Below, piece after piece: positions 18,204 to 27,292 of a DNA stretch of 46,335 bases. Each line of letters starts with the position of its first letter. Positions within the stretch are counted from its first letter, which is position 1. The notes beneath the pieces are model-generated. The model saw only the letters and a list, made by a program, of their open reading frames with translations, searched no databases and was not told the origin of the DNA. This stretch comes from Rudaea sp. (lineage in GTDB: Bacteria; Pseudomonadota; Gammaproteobacteria; Xanthomonadales; Rhodanobacteraceae): assembly GCA_025451955.1 (NCBI GenBank), contig JANWJJ010000050.1:1-46335 (forward strand), given 5' to 3'. The translations under genes and the position numbers were made by a program.

Positions 18204-19007
18204 ATGAAATTGCTTTTTCCGAATGGCGAACACGAACCGATCGAACTCAAACAAGGCACGACGATCATCGGAACGAGCACCGATTGCGAGGCGATGCTGA
18301 TCGCGCCTGGCATCGCTGCCCGGCATTGCGAGTTGCGCACCGAAGGCGAGCAGACGCTGGCGATACCGTTGGATGCGCAGTTCGCGACCGTACTCAACGG
18401 CAGGCAGATCGTGGGTGAGGCGCCGATCAAACCAGGCGATCTGTTGTTGTTCGCCAAGATCGGTTGCCGTGTCGTCGCCAGCGAGAAAGCGCCGGCGCCG
18501 GTGGCCATGCTCAAACCCGCCATCGGCGGCAACGAAGACGACGGCCGCACGCGCGTGCGCATGGCATTGCCGAAGTATTTGCTGCGCGGCGTATCCGGCC
18601 CCACGTTCGGCAAGGTCTACGCGATGGTCGGCACGCTGACGGTCGGACGCAACAGCGACTGCGGCATTTGCATTCCGACCGACGAAATCTCGCGCCATCA
18701 CGCCAAATTGCAGGTCGTGCCGGCCGGGGTCATGGTCGAGGACATGGGTTCGGCCAATGGCACCTTCGTCAACAATCAGCGCGTGCTCGCCGCCACCTTG
18801 CTCAAGCCGGGCGACGAGCTGCGTCTGGACACGGTGCGCTTCCTGCTGATGTCGCCGGGGATGGAATCGCATCCCGCCGTGGCACGCAGCGAACCGGTCG
18901 CACCGACGCCAGTGGCGAAATCCCGCGCCGGGCTATGGGCGATCGTCACGCTGGTAGCGATCGCGGCGACCGCGCTGGCGGTGCTGGGCTATCTCGGCAA
19001 GTTCTGA
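18204..19007 (+). CDS. Tail-anchored protein with two FHA domains
   Basis: This 267-residue protein begins after GAGAGGGATCCG. The N-terminal FHA-like domain (residues 2-95) is degenerate and lacks the canonical GR..S..SRxH residues. The second (about 130-215) is canonical, with GRNSDC, ISRHHAKL and GSANGTFVNN. A single hydrophobic helix at 244-264 ends the protein, so the FHA domains would face the cytoplasm. FHA domains bind phosphothreonine; the kinase encoded immediately upstream is the obvious phosphorylating partner. Confidence 0.9.
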   Translation: MKLLFPNGEHEPIELKQGTTIIGTSTDCEAMLIAPGIAARHCELRTEGEQTLAIPLDAQFATVLNGRQIVGEAPIKPGDLLLFAKIGCRVVASEKAPAPVAMLKPAIGGNEDDGRTRVRMALPKYLLRGVSGPTFGKVYAMVGTLTVGRNSDCGICIPTDEISRHHAKLQVVPAGVMVEDMGSANGTFVNNQRVLAATLLKPGDELRLDTVRFLLMSPGMESHPAVARSEPVAPTPVAKSRAGLWAIVTLVAIAATALAVLGYLGKF

Positions 19008-19012
19008 CGCGC

Positions 19013-19867
19013 TCAGGCGTCGAACGCGATGCGCATCGACAGATCGATCGCGCGCACGTGCTTGGTCAGGGCGCCGATCGAGATGTAATCCACGCCGGTC
19101 GCAGCGAGCGCCGGCAGGGTACCGAGGTTGACGCTGCCCGATACTTCCAGCGGCACGCGGCCGGCGACTTCGGCCACGGCGCGGCGGATGTCGTCGATGG
19201 AAAATTCGTCGAGCATGATGCGATCGACGCCGGCGGCGATCGCGGCGCCGAGTTCATCGAAATTCTCGACTTCGACTTCCAGCAGCAGTTGCGGGTGGTG
19301 CGCGCGCGCCGCGCGCACGGCGGCGCTGAGTGAACCAGCCGCGGCGATATGGTTTTCCTTGATCAGGATGGCGTCGAACAGGCCGATGCGGTGATTGCTG
19401 CCGCCGCCGCAGCGGACGGCGTATTTTTGCGCGTGGCGCAAACCGGGCAGGGTCTTGCGCGTATCCAGGATGGTGGCGCGTGCACCGCGCAACGCGGCAA
19501 CGTATTGCGCTGTCAGCGTTGCCGTGGCCGACAGGGTTTGCAGGAAATTCAAGGCGCAGCGTTCTGCGCCGACCAGGGCGCGCGCACTTCCGCGTAAAGT
19601 ACACAATGTTGCATTTGCGGCAATCTGCGCACCATCGTCCGCAGCCCACGCGATCTGCATCGATGCATCGAGAGCACGAAAGCAGGCATCGAACCACGGG
19701 CGTCCGGCAAGCGTTGCGGGTTCGCGCGTAATCACGCGCGCGCTGGCCTGTGCCCCGGCGGCGAGCAGATCGGCGGTGACATCGCCGCTGCCAATGTCCT
19801 CGGCCAGCGCATGCTCGACATCGCGCAACAGGATCTGTGGATCGGGTGGAATGATCAGTGGCGGCAT
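19013..19867 (-). CDS. nadC: Nicotinate-nucleotide pyrophosphorylase (carboxylating)
   Basis: This 284-residue quinolinate phosphoribosyltransferase makes nicotinate mononucleotide from quinolinate and PRPP in NAD synthesis. Family motifs are LAEDIGSGDVT, ERCALNFLQTLS, DTRKTLPGLR, GGGSNHR, KENH and the C-terminal SGSVNLGTL...GVDYISIGALTK. It is convergent with the FHA gene, with only five bases between the stops. Confidence 0.96.
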   Translation of the reverse strand: MPPLIIPPDPQILLRDVEHALAEDIGSGDVTADLLAAGAQASARVITREPATLAGRPWFDACFRALDASMQIAWAADDGAQIAANATLCTLRGSARALVGAERCALNFLQTLSATATLTAQYVAALRGARATILDTRKTLPGLRHAQKYAVRCGGGSNHRIGLFDAILIKENHIAAAGSLSAAVRAARAHHPQLLLEVEVENFDELGAAIAAGVDRIMLDEFSIDDIRRAVAEVAGRVPLEVSGSVNLGTLPALAATGVDYISIGALTKHVRAIDLSMRIAFDA

Positions 19868-19943
19868 CGATGGCTTCGCACGGCAGGAATTCGGCAGCCG
19901 CCGGACGGCGACCGTCGAAAGTATAGACGCAAGCGATCCGATC

Positions 19944-22319
19944 TCAGACCGGCGGTGGCGCGGGCGCTTGCTCTGCGGGCGCTGAATGCGTGGCCTTCAG
20001 GCGTTCGACGATCGCGTCCAGGGCGCGATCGAACAGCGGCACTTCCTCGAGGATCACCGCGGCGCCACGGCGGATTTCCGCCGCCAGCGCAAACACGGTC
20101 TTGTCCGAGACTTTCAATCCCTTGCGGTTGACGAACAGGTATTTCGAACTGATCGGACTGATCCACGACAGCTTGGCGCGCTCTTTGGCGCCGCTGTTGG
20201 CATCCGTGAATTCGACCCAGCCGCCGACCTTCAGTTCCTTGGCTTGCTTCAGGAATTCATCGTCATCGGCGTAGTTCGATTCGGGCGGAGCGGCCACAGT
20301 TTCGGCGCGCAGCACGATTTCTTCCTCGACCGGACTTTCCACGGCCGCGGCGGTGGCGGCGGCCTTGCTCACGATTTCCAGAAGAGGAACGCTGTCGTTG
20401 TCGCTTGTCCGCGGGGCATCGCCGAGCAGGTTGCGATAGAACGCGTTCAACTCCTGCATCAACTGCTTGACGTCATTTTCGTGGTAGGCCACCGTGGCCA
20501 GGCCGTGGCGCAGGTTCTTTTCCAGCGCCGGCAGCAAACCCTTGAGGCGCGTTTTCTCGGCATCGTTGGTCTTGGGCGCTGCGCTCCAGACGAACTCATC
20601 GGCAAAACGCAGTGCGCGCCGCCATTCGTCCGAATTTTCGCCTTGACGCAACAAGGTGAGCACCAGGTAATTTGCCCACGGCCGGGTCAGCACGTTGTGA
20701 ATGACCTCGGGCAATTGCCTGCCTTCGACGCGCTTGAGGATTTCCTGTGCGGAACTGCGGCGTGCTTCGTGCAGTTTTTCGCGGCCGCGGGTGGCTTCGG
20801 CGGCGCGCTGTTCGGCGAGATCCGAGCGCTTCTTGTTCGACTCGACAAAACCCTCGAAGTCGGTGCGCGTGCGTTCGAAGATGCCGAGGTCGTCGTCGAA
20901 ATCCTTGAGCAGGGATTCCACCGTGTGTTTGACTTTGTCATATAGCCGGCGATCGCGATCGGATTCCTCCGACCAGCCGATGCATGCCTGCGCCATGCTG
21001 TCGAGCAGTTGCCGTGCCGGATGGGTTTTTTGCGCAAACAGATGCTTGTCGAGCAGCGCGACCTTGAGCAGTGGAATCTGCAAGCGGCCCAGCAAGGCCT
21101 GCATCTGCGGCGGCAGGTTGCGGTCCTGCAGGATGAACTCGAACAGCATGCCGACCAGATCGATGGTGTCTTCGTCGGCACCGGCGACATGTGCTTTCTC
21201 GCCGCCTTGCAGCTTGCCCGCCTGAGCGAGCAGCTCCTGCTTGATCTGCTGCACGATCTGCGCCGCGTCGGCGGCCGAGGTCGCATGGGTCTGCGCCATC
21301 ATCGCCTGGTTTTGCAACAAGGTCAGCGCGGACAGCAATTCGGTCGGCGCGAGACTGGGCTGGGCAACACCCGGCAAATAATCGGCGGATTGCTCGCCAG
21401 CCTGAGCTGCTGCGCCGCGGCGGCTGGCCAGCAGCGAGCGTACGGTGTTGTAGATCTCGGCCTGCAATTGTGCCGCGGCGGCATCGTACTGTGGCTGATA
21501 CGCCTGATAGCCGGGATCGGACACGTTGCCGACCTGCGCCTCGGCATTGGGGTCCATCGGCACGGCAGTTCCGGGCGCGGGATTTGGCCGTGGCCCGCGC
21601 CCGCCATGCGGCAGACTGTGGCGTATCTGCGGCAGTACGCCGGCCTGGATCAGTTGCGCGTTGATCTCGTCGTAGACCGGATCGAGACCGGACATCACAT
21701 AACGGTCGAACAGTTTGTAGACGATCAGTTTCGCCTGCACGTTCAGATCGAGTTCGCGCATCGCCGCGCGGAATGCCTGACACAGCGGCGCTGGCGCGAT
21801 CGGATTGGTTGCGTCTTCGACCTTGACCCCGCCGAGCATTACCGACAGACGCTGATTGACTGCATAAAGCGGCCGTGCGAGACGGTTTTCGGCCTTGGCC
21901 ACGGTGCTGGCGATGGCGAGGGATTCTTCCAGTTCCTTGTCGTCGACCAGGGACAGGTCGCCGCCGCCCTGACCCGTGGTTTCGCCCTTGCCCGATTGCA
22001 ATTTGCCAGCAGCGAAATCGCTGAAGATCTTGCTCAATTGTTCCTGAAACACCCGCTCGACGAGCTGGCGTTTCTTGCGCACTTCGCGCATGCCATCGAA
22101 ATACTGTGTCTGTGCGGCGTTGTTTTCCGCTTTCTCGGCGAGATCGAACAAGGCGTCGTCGATGTTCTCGAACAGCGTGTTGACCAGGCCCTGGACGCGC
22201 TTGAGTGCGGTTCCGCGTACGCTGCGCAATAATTCGCCCAAGCGGTCGCTATTGCCGGCGAGATTGGCCTGGCGTTGTTGCAGATCGACAATCTTGTTGT
22301 TGTCGTTGGTATTGTTCAT
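19944..22319 (-). CDS. DUF1631 family protein
   Basis: This 791-residue protein starts at ATG 22319. It matches the DUF1631 family along its length: an N-terminal helical part (LFENIDDALFDLAEKAENN), the DREVRKK-like segment, a central VGMLFEFILQDRNLPPQMQALLGRLQIPLLKVALLD block, and a C-terminal beta-rich domain (AKLSWISPISSKYLFVNRKG). That last domain resembles a PilZ-type fold, although the RxxxR and D/NxSxxG c-di-GMP residues are not evident. The function is unknown. An upstream promoter with a class II CRP/Clp site suggests catabolite or c-di-GMP control. nadC follows 76 bases downstream on the same strand. Confidence 0.85.
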   Translation of the reverse strand: MNNTNDNNKIVDLQQRQANLAGNSDRLGELLRSVRGTALKRVQGLVNTLFENIDDALFDLAEKAENNAAQTQYFDGMREVRKKRQLVERVFQEQLSKIFSDFAAGKLQSGKGETTGQGGGDLSLVDDKELEESLAIASTVAKAENRLARPLYAVNQRLSVMLGGVKVEDATNPIAPAPLCQAFRAAMRELDLNVQAKLIVYKLFDRYVMSGLDPVYDEINAQLIQAGVLPQIRHSLPHGGRGPRPNPAPGTAVPMDPNAEAQVGNVSDPGYQAYQPQYDAAAAQLQAEIYNTVRSLLASRRGAAAQAGEQSADYLPGVAQPSLAPTELLSALTLLQNQAMMAQTHATSAADAAQIVQQIKQELLAQAGKLQGGEKAHVAGADEDTIDLVGMLFEFILQDRNLPPQMQALLGRLQIPLLKVALLDKHLFAQKTHPARQLLDSMAQACIGWSEESDRDRRLYDKVKHTVESLLKDFDDDLGIFERTRTDFEGFVESNKKRSDLAEQRAAEATRGREKLHEARRSSAQEILKRVEGRQLPEVIHNVLTRPWANYLVLTLLRQGENSDEWRRALRFADEFVWSAAPKTNDAEKTRLKGLLPALEKNLRHGLATVAYHENDVKQLMQELNAFYRNLLGDAPRTSDNDSVPLLEIVSKAAATAAAVESPVEEEIVLRAETVAAPPESNYADDDEFLKQAKELKVGGWVEFTDANSGAKERAKLSWISPISSKYLFVNRKGLKVSDKTVFALAAEIRRGAAVILEEVPLFDRALDAIVERLKATHSAPAEQAPAPPPV

Positions 22320-22372
22320 CGTGGCTCGCTGGATGACGGCACAATCGGGTTGTGAACTTGGCGCGTGGCGCC

Positions 22373-22378
22373 AGCATA
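22373..22378 (-). promoter_or_regulatory. Likely -10 box of the DUF1631 gene
   Basis: On the minus strand TATGCT follows the CRP/Clp site by exactly 20 bases, the spacing of a class II CRP-dependent promoter (activator centred near -41.5). The transcript would start near 22366, leaving a leader of about 46 bases. Confidence 0.55.
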
Positions 22379-22398
22379 ATGGCCGGGCGCTAACAAAG

Positions 22399-22414
22399 TG
22401 TGAACTTCATCACA
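22399..22414 (-). promoter_or_regulatory. Perfect CRP/Clp-type operator upstream of the DUF1631 gene
   Basis: On the minus strand the site reads TGTGATGAAGTTCACA, an exact TGTGA-N6-TCACA palindrome. It is centred 87 bases before the DUF1631 start codon and differs from the site upstream of the TIR gene at a single base. Together with TATGCT it forms a textbook class II activator layout. Confidence 0.8.
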
Positions 22415-22472
22415 TTATGGCGGCGAATCGTGCGCGCGAGCCGATGCGCCGATGAAAGGCAATGCGCTCACC

Positions 22473-22739
22473 TCAGGCCGGAAAAGCATCCAGTTGCACG
22501 GTGCCGATGGCCTCGTCGGCCAGCATCACCGGAATATCATCCTCGATGCGGTAGATGACCTTGCCGTCGGTGGTAATCAATCCGGCTTGCAGTGGCGTGG
22601 ATACGGCAGCACCGCTGACGTTGTGCAGGCCGCCGCGCGCAACGGCGCGGTTGAGCGCGTCGAGTTGGTTCTTGCTCAGCGGGTTGACCGGAGTTTTCGT
22701 CACCGGATCGCAGAGGATATCGAGCAGACGTTTGTCCAT
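22473..22739 (-). CDS. ycaR: Trm112-like small protein (YcaR/UPF0434)
   Basis: The ATG at 22739 (MDKRLLDILCDPVTKTPV) gives 88 residues. The C-terminal signature GKVIYRIEDDIPVMLADEA is typical of the family. Zinc-binding cysteines of true Trm112 are mostly missing (C-D-P-V-T replaces CPxC), as in many proteobacterial members. Trm112 itself activates methyltransferases; the role here is unproven. It is divergent from purE. Confidence 0.88.
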   Translation of the reverse strand: MDKRLLDILCDPVTKTPVNPLSKNQLDALNRAVARGGLHNVSGAAVSTPLQAGLITTDGKVIYRIEDDIPVMLADEAIGTVQLDAFPA

Positions 22740-22796
22740 TGGGATGCGCACGGTGGGTCGTTGCGCCTAGAATAATGGCTTTCCGGGGAATTGGCC

Positions 22797-23306
22797 ATGA
22801 AGAAAGACAACGCGCTGCACGCGCGGATCGGCGTGGTGATGGGTTCGCGTTCCGACTGGGAAACGCTGCAACATGCGGCAGAAATGCTGACCCAGCTCAG
22901 CATCGCCCATGAAGTGCGCGTGGTTTCGGCGCATCGCACGCCTGATCTGTTGTTCGATTACGCCGCCACGGCGCAGGCGCGCGGTCTGCGCGCGATCATC
23001 GCCGGTGCTGGTGGTGCCGCGCATCTGCCGGGAATGCTGGCGGCGAAAACGCCGCTGCCGATACTTGGCGTTCCGGTGCAGTCGCATGCCCTCAATGGCA
23101 TGGATTCGCTGTTGTCGATCGTGCAGATGCCGGCCGGTATTCCGGTGGCCACGTTCGCGATCGGCAAGGCCGGAGCAATCAACGCCGCGCTGTTCGCCGC
23201 CGCCGTGCTGGCAGCGGACGATGCCGAGATTGCGCGCCGGTTGTACAGCTATCGCGCCGCACAGACCGAACAAGTGCTGGCGAAATCCGATCCGCGCAGC
23301 GCATGA
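22797..23306 (+). CDS. purE: N5-carboxyaminoimidazole ribonucleotide mutase
   Basis: The ATG at 22797 (169 residues) follows GGGGA at a good distance; the TTG at 22791 is less likely. Class I PurE motifs are visible: [24 protein letters not shown] and PVQS. It converts N5-CAIR to CAIR in purine synthesis, using the product of PurK. The stop overlaps the purK start (ATGA). TAGAAT at 22768-22773 is a possible -10. Confidence 0.96.
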   Translation: MKKDNALHARIGVVMGSRSDWETLQHAAEMLTQLSIAHEVRVVSAHRTPDLLFDYAATAQARGLRAIIAGAGGAAHLPGMLAAKTPLPILGVPVQSHALNGMDSLLSIVQMPAGIPVATFAIGKAGAINAALFAAAVLAADDAEIARRLYSYRAAQTEQVLAKSDPRSA

Positions 23307-24427
23307 GCACGGTCGGCATTCTTGGCGGCGGCCAGCTTGCGCGCATGCTGGCATTGGCGGGCGCGCCGCTGGGTGTGCGCTTTCTGGTGGTCGACAATGC
23401 CGAGGATCCCTGCGCCGCGCAGGTGGCCCCGCTGCTCGCGGCCGACTGGCGCGATTTCGTCGCGCTGGAGAAATTCGCGTCGAGCATCGACGTAGCCACC
23501 TTCGATTTCGAGAATGTTCCGGCGGATACGGCGCGTTGGCTGGCCGAGCACACGCGGGTTTCTCCGAATCCAGACGCGCTGGCGCTGGCACAGGATCGGC
23601 TGGCGGAAAAATCCCTGTTCCATCGCCTCGGGCTGGATACGCCGCAATTTGCGCCGGTGGATAGTCTTGCCGATCTGCAACGCGTCGCGCAGAGCATCGG
23701 TTATCCGTCCGTGCTCAAGACGCGCCGGCTCGGCTACGACGGCAAAGGTCAGTACCGTCTGCGCAGCGCGAACGACCTGGAAGCCGCCTGGCAGGCGCTT
23801 GGTGGCGCGGCGTCGATCCTGGAAGCCTGGTTTCCATTCGAGCGCGAAGTCTCGGTGATCGCCGTGCGTGGCCGCGACGGTGCATTTTCCACTTATCCAT
23901 TAGTACAGAATTGGCACGCTGATGGCATCCTTTCCGTCAGTCTGGCGCCGGCGCCGGATTCGGCCGAATTGGCGCAGGCGGCGTACCGGCATGCGCGTGC
24001 GATCGCTGAAGATCTGGATTACGTTGGCGTGTTCGCGCTGGAATTGTTCGTCCGCGACGGCAAGCTCTACGGCAACGAATTGGCCCCGCGTGTGCACAAT
24101 TCCGGACACTGGAGCATCGAGGGCGCCGTGTGCAGCCAGTTCGAGAATCACATCCGCGCCGTGCTCGGCCTGCCGTTGGGTGATACCGCGGCACGAGGTT
24201 TGAGCGTGATGCTCAACTGGATTGGTGAATTGCCGGACGCGCGTGCGGTGTTGAGCGAACCGCGCGCGCACTGGCACGACTACGGGAAATCGCCGCGCGC
24301 CGGACGCAAGGTCGGACATGCCACGATTTGCGCCGACGATGCGGCGCAGATGCGTGAGCGGCTCACTCGCATGGCGCACGCGCTCGGGCGCGAGGCGCAA
24401 GTGGCGCCGGTGCTGGCGGTGCTGTAG
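23303..24427 (+). CDS. purK: N5-carboxyaminoimidazole ribonucleotide synthase
   Basis: This 374-residue ATP-grasp enzyme begins [20 protein letters not shown]. It carries [12 protein letters not shown], the ATP-grasp [14 protein letters not shown] and the catalytic [17 protein letters not shown]. It carboxylates AIR with bicarbonate and ATP to feed PurE. It is coupled to purE by a four-base overlap. Confidence 0.96.
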   Translation: MSTVGILGGGQLARMLALAGAPLGVRFLVVDNAEDPCAAQVAPLLAADWRDFVALEKFASSIDVATFDFENVPADTARWLAEHTRVSPNPDALALAQDRLAEKSLFHRLGLDTPQFAPVDSLADLQRVAQSIGYPSVLKTRRLGYDGKGQYRLRSANDLEAAWQALGGAASILEAWFPFEREVSVIAVRGRDGAFSTYPLVQNWHADGILSVSLAPAPDSAELAQAAYRHARAIAEDLDYVGVFALELFVRDGKLYGNELAPRVHNSGHWSIEGAVCSQFENHIRAVLGLPLGDTAARGLSVMLNWIGELPDARAVLSEPRAHWHDYGKSPRAGRKVGHATICADDAAQMRERLTRMAHALGREAQVAPVLAVL

Positions 24428-24474
24428 CGGTTTCCAACCTGCGCGGGAATGGCAGCGGGAAAGCGTGCGGCGAA

Positions 24475-26238
24475 TCACTCGCCGCCGGCTTTGCTCGAAG
24501 CCGCATCTGGCGTGTACGGCAGTCCCATTTTCTTCAGTACCGCCTTGAAGCGCGGATCGTTGCGGATGGGATTAAAAGCCTGCTTCCACAACAGTTGCGG
24601 GATCGTGCTGCCGCTGATCGCATAATCATCGAGTGCTGCCAAGGCGCGGTCAGGCTGGCTCAACTGGATCAGGAAAAACGCATGCACAATCGCGTCGCGG
24701 CGTAATTCGGCATTGGCTGGCGATGTCTCCAGAGCCTGCACCGCAGCGGCGCGCCTGGCTGGATCGGCCATGCCGCGCACCAGCAACGCCTTGGCCTCCG
24801 GATCGAGGCCGTTGAGCGTGGCCGCCGCACGCAATTGCGTTTCCGCTTCCGGATAACGACGCAGCGCGAGATACGTGATGGCCGCAGCGCGATGCACGAA
24901 CAGGCTGGCCGGGTGTTCGGCCAGGAGTTTTTCCAATTGCGCGGTGGCTGTGGCGGCGTCGTAGTGGTGCAACTGCAACTTGAGCTGCACGCAAATTGCC
25001 GCACTCACTGCCGATAGCGGATCGCGTTGCAGTGCATGCTCCATTTCCGCCAGCGCGGGTTCCAGTTGCCCAACCCCGTCCAGGAATTGCGCGTATTGAT
25101 TCAGCGCTTCGGCGTCGCCGGGCGCCAGTGCCAACGCGCGGCGGAAAGCGTGGTCGGCTTCCGGCCACTGCATCTGGTTGGTATACACCATGCCTTGCGC
25201 CACATACGCCAGCGCGACATTTGGATCCAGATCCAGCGCGCGCTGCGCGGCGCTGAGCGAGCGCGCATACGCGGTTTGCGCCGGTTTGGGGCCATAAGCT
25301 GGAAGCAGCGCCTGGGCTTCGGCCAGCGCCGCCCAAGCCTGCGCGTAGTTCGGGTCGATCGCGACTGCCTGTTGGAACGCATCGACGGCATTACTCACGG
25401 AACGCACCGCCAGCAGGGTTAATCCCCGCAGATAGAAATCGTGAGCGCGCGGATTGACACTCTTCTGCGCAACCATCGACTCGCTTGCGCCCGCCAATTG
25501 GACCTGCAACTTGTCCGCGATCGCTTTCGAGATTTCATCCTCGACCGCGAAAATGCTGGTTAATTTGCGGTCGTATTTTTCCGACCACAGATGAAAGCCG
25601 CTGCGCGTGTCGATCAGTTGCGCGGTGATGCGCACCTCATCGCCGGCACGTTGCACGCTGCCTTCGAGCACGGTGGCGACGTCGAGCACCTCGCCGACCT
25701 TGCGCAAGTCTTCTTCCTTGCCCTTGAATGCGAACGCCGAAGTACGTGCGGCGACTTTCAGATTCGGCACCTGCGCCAGCGCGTTGAGGATTTCCTCGGT
25801 AATGCCATCGCTGAAATACTCGTTGCTCGCGTCGCCGCTCATGTTGACGAAGGGCAATACCGCGACGGATTTGGCGGGGACGGGTTGCGCGGTGATCTGT
25901 CCCGGATTGCGCTGCGCTGCATCCGGGGCACGTGTCGGCGCAACATGAGCGGCGCGCCACAGCATTCCACCGCCGATCGCCAGCAGCAAGGCGAGTATCA
26001 GCAATTCCGTGCTGGTTACGCGCTGCGCGCCTTTTTCGCCGTGATACCACGCGAGTACCAGGGTGACGAAGAATCCGATCGCCAACGCGAGGATCAGCAG
26101 GCGTTCGATCTGTTCGGGCCAGTCGAAGCGCTGTGCGACGACATCCAGCACCTGAATCAGTGCGAATGCTGCGGCGACGTAGGCCAGTGCCCACTGCACC
26201 AGCTTGCGTTCGCGCAGGCGCTGCAGGAAGTCAGTCAC
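24475..26238 (-). CDS. Membrane TolB-N/FlgO-like plus TPR protein
   Basis: This 587-residue protein starts at GTG 26238. The N-terminus (LRERKLVQWALAYVAAAFAL) and two further hydrophobic segments make three membrane helices within residues 1-96, a module often found at the head of adenylate-cyclase- or LuxR-associated TPR proteins. Next comes a TolB-N/FlgO-like domain at about residues 120-250 (KSVAVLPFVNMSGDASNEYFSDGITEEILNAL in outline) and a TPR array at about 265-560. No enzymatic domain is present. It lies 36 bases downstream of sodB on the same strand. The function is unknown; a scaffold or sensor is likely. Confidence 0.8.
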   Translation of the reverse strand: MTDFLQRLRERKLVQWALAYVAAAFALIQVLDVVAQRFDWPEQIERLLILALAIGFFVTLVLAWYHGEKGAQRVTSTELLILALLLAIGGGMLWRAAHVAPTRAPDAAQRNPGQITAQPVPAKSVAVLPFVNMSGDASNEYFSDGITEEILNALAQVPNLKVAARTSAFAFKGKEEDLRKVGEVLDVATVLEGSVQRAGDEVRITAQLIDTRSGFHLWSEKYDRKLTSIFAVEDEISKAIADKLQVQLAGASESMVAQKSVNPRAHDFYLRGLTLLAVRSVSNAVDAFQQAVAIDPNYAQAWAALAEAQALLPAYGPKPAQTAYARSLSAAQRALDLDPNVALAYVAQGMVYTNQMQWPEADHAFRRALALAPGDAEALNQYAQFLDGVGQLEPALAEMEHALQRDPLSAVSAAICVQLKLQLHHYDAATATAQLEKLLAEHPASLFVHRAAAITYLALRRYPEAETQLRAAATLNGLDPEAKALLVRGMADPARRAAAVQALETSPANAELRRDAIVHAFFLIQLSQPDRALAALDDYAISGSTIPQLLWKQAFNPIRNDPRFKAVLKKMGLPYTPDAASSKAGGE

Positions 26239-26274
26239 CGCTCGAATTTTCCCGACGTTCGCGGAGATGACCGA

Positions 26275-26853
26275 TTATTTCATCTGGCTGGCCGCGAATT
26301 CCCAGTTGGCCAGATTCCAGAACGCCTCGACGTACTTCGGCCGCGCGTTGCGGTAATCGATGTAGTAGGCATGTTCCCAGACGTCGCAGGTCAGCAGCGG
26401 ACGGTCCGCGCCGGTGATCGGTGTGGCGGCGTTGCTGGTGCTGACCAGGCCGAGACTGCCATCGGCGCGCTGCACCAGCCAGGCCCAGCCGGAGCCAAAC
26501 GTGCCGGCGGCAATCTTGGAAAACTCATCCTTGAATTGCACAAAACCGCCAAAGGCTTTCTTGATCGCGTCGGCGAGTTTTCCGGAAGGTTCACCGCCGC
26601 CCTTGGGGCTGAGCGAATTCCAGTAAAACGTGTGATTCCAGGTCTGCGCGGCGTTGTTGAACATGCCGCCTTGCGCCTTCTTGACGATCGCGACGAGGTC
26701 GAGATTCTCGAACTCGGTGCCCTTGATCTGGTTGTTGAGGTTGGTCACGTAGGCTTGATGATGCTTGCCGTAGTGATAGTCGATGGTTTCGGCCGAGATA
26801 TGCGGGGCCAGCGCGTCGCGCGCATACGGCAGGACGGGAAGTTCGATAGCCAT
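26275..26853 (-). CDS. sodB: Iron superoxide dismutase
   Basis: The ATG at 26853 follows a perfect AAGGAG and gives 192 residues. Metal ligands fit Fe/Mn SOD: H27 (DYHYGKHH), the histidine in [10 protein letters not shown], and D and H in [28 protein letters not shown] and the Gln in AAQTWNH favour the iron type. It removes cytoplasmic superoxide. It is divergent from grxD, another redox-linked gene. Confidence 0.95.
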   Translation of the reverse strand: MAIELPVLPYARDALAPHISAETIDYHYGKHHQAYVTNLNNQIKGTEFENLDLVAIVKKAQGGMFNNAAQTWNHTFYWNSLSPKGGGEPSGKLADAIKKAFGGFVQFKDEFSKIAAGTFGSGWAWLVQRADGSLGLVSTSNAATPITGADRPLLTCDVWEHAYYIDYRNARPKYVEAFWNLANWEFAASQMK

Positions 26854-26915
26854 GGTGTCTCCTTCGTGATTGCGGGTCCAAGGTGATCCGAACCGCAAGT
26901 ATAAGCGCTGGCTGC

Positions 26916-26921
26916 TACAAT
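26916..26921 (+). promoter_or_regulatory. Possible -10 box of grxD
   Basis: TACAAT lies 48 bases before the grxD start in the divergent sodB-grxD gap. No good -35 match is seen at 17 bases. Confidence 0.4.
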
Positions 26922-26969
26922 TGCGGCCTCGGCGCGAGACTGTCTCGCGCGTTCACGCACCAGGCCATC

Positions 26970-27287
26970 ATGGATACTCTCGAACGCATCAAGCAAACCG
27001 TCACTTCGCATCCCATCGTGTTGTTCATGAAGGGCACGCCGCAGTTTCCGATGTGCGGATTTTCCAGCCGTACGGTGCAGGCGCTGAAGTCGACTGGCGC
27101 GGACTTCGCTTCGGTCAACGTACTCGAAGACCCGGAAGTGCGCGCCAATCTGCCGCGCTATTCGAACTGGCCGACCTTTCCGCAACTGTTCATCAACGGC
27201 GAGCTGATCGGCGGTTGCGACATCGCCCTGGAACTCTACGAAAGCGGTGAGCTTGAGCGCATGGTCAAGGAAACGCACAAGGCCTGA
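26970..27287 (+). CDS. grxD: Monothiol glutaredoxin
   Basis: The ATG at 26970 gives 105 residues, the length of E. coli Grx4. The active site is C29-G-F-S (PMCGFSSRTV), followed by WPTFPQLFINGELIGGCDI, which binds glutathione. CGFS glutaredoxins hold and deliver 2Fe-2S clusters with BolA. The open frame extends upstream to 26883, but that part lies in the promoter region. Confidence 0.95.
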   Translation: MDTLERIKQTVTSHPIVLFMKGTPQFPMCGFSSRTVQALKSTGADFASVNVLEDPEVRANLPRYSNWPTFPQLFINGELIGGCDIALELYESGELERMVKETHKA

Positions 27288-27292
27288 CGCGA

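Noticed and set aside
15615-19007. Kinase plus FHA genes as part of a type VI secretion cluster
   Set aside because: No tss/hcp/vgrG-type gene is nearby; the neighbours are housekeeping genes.
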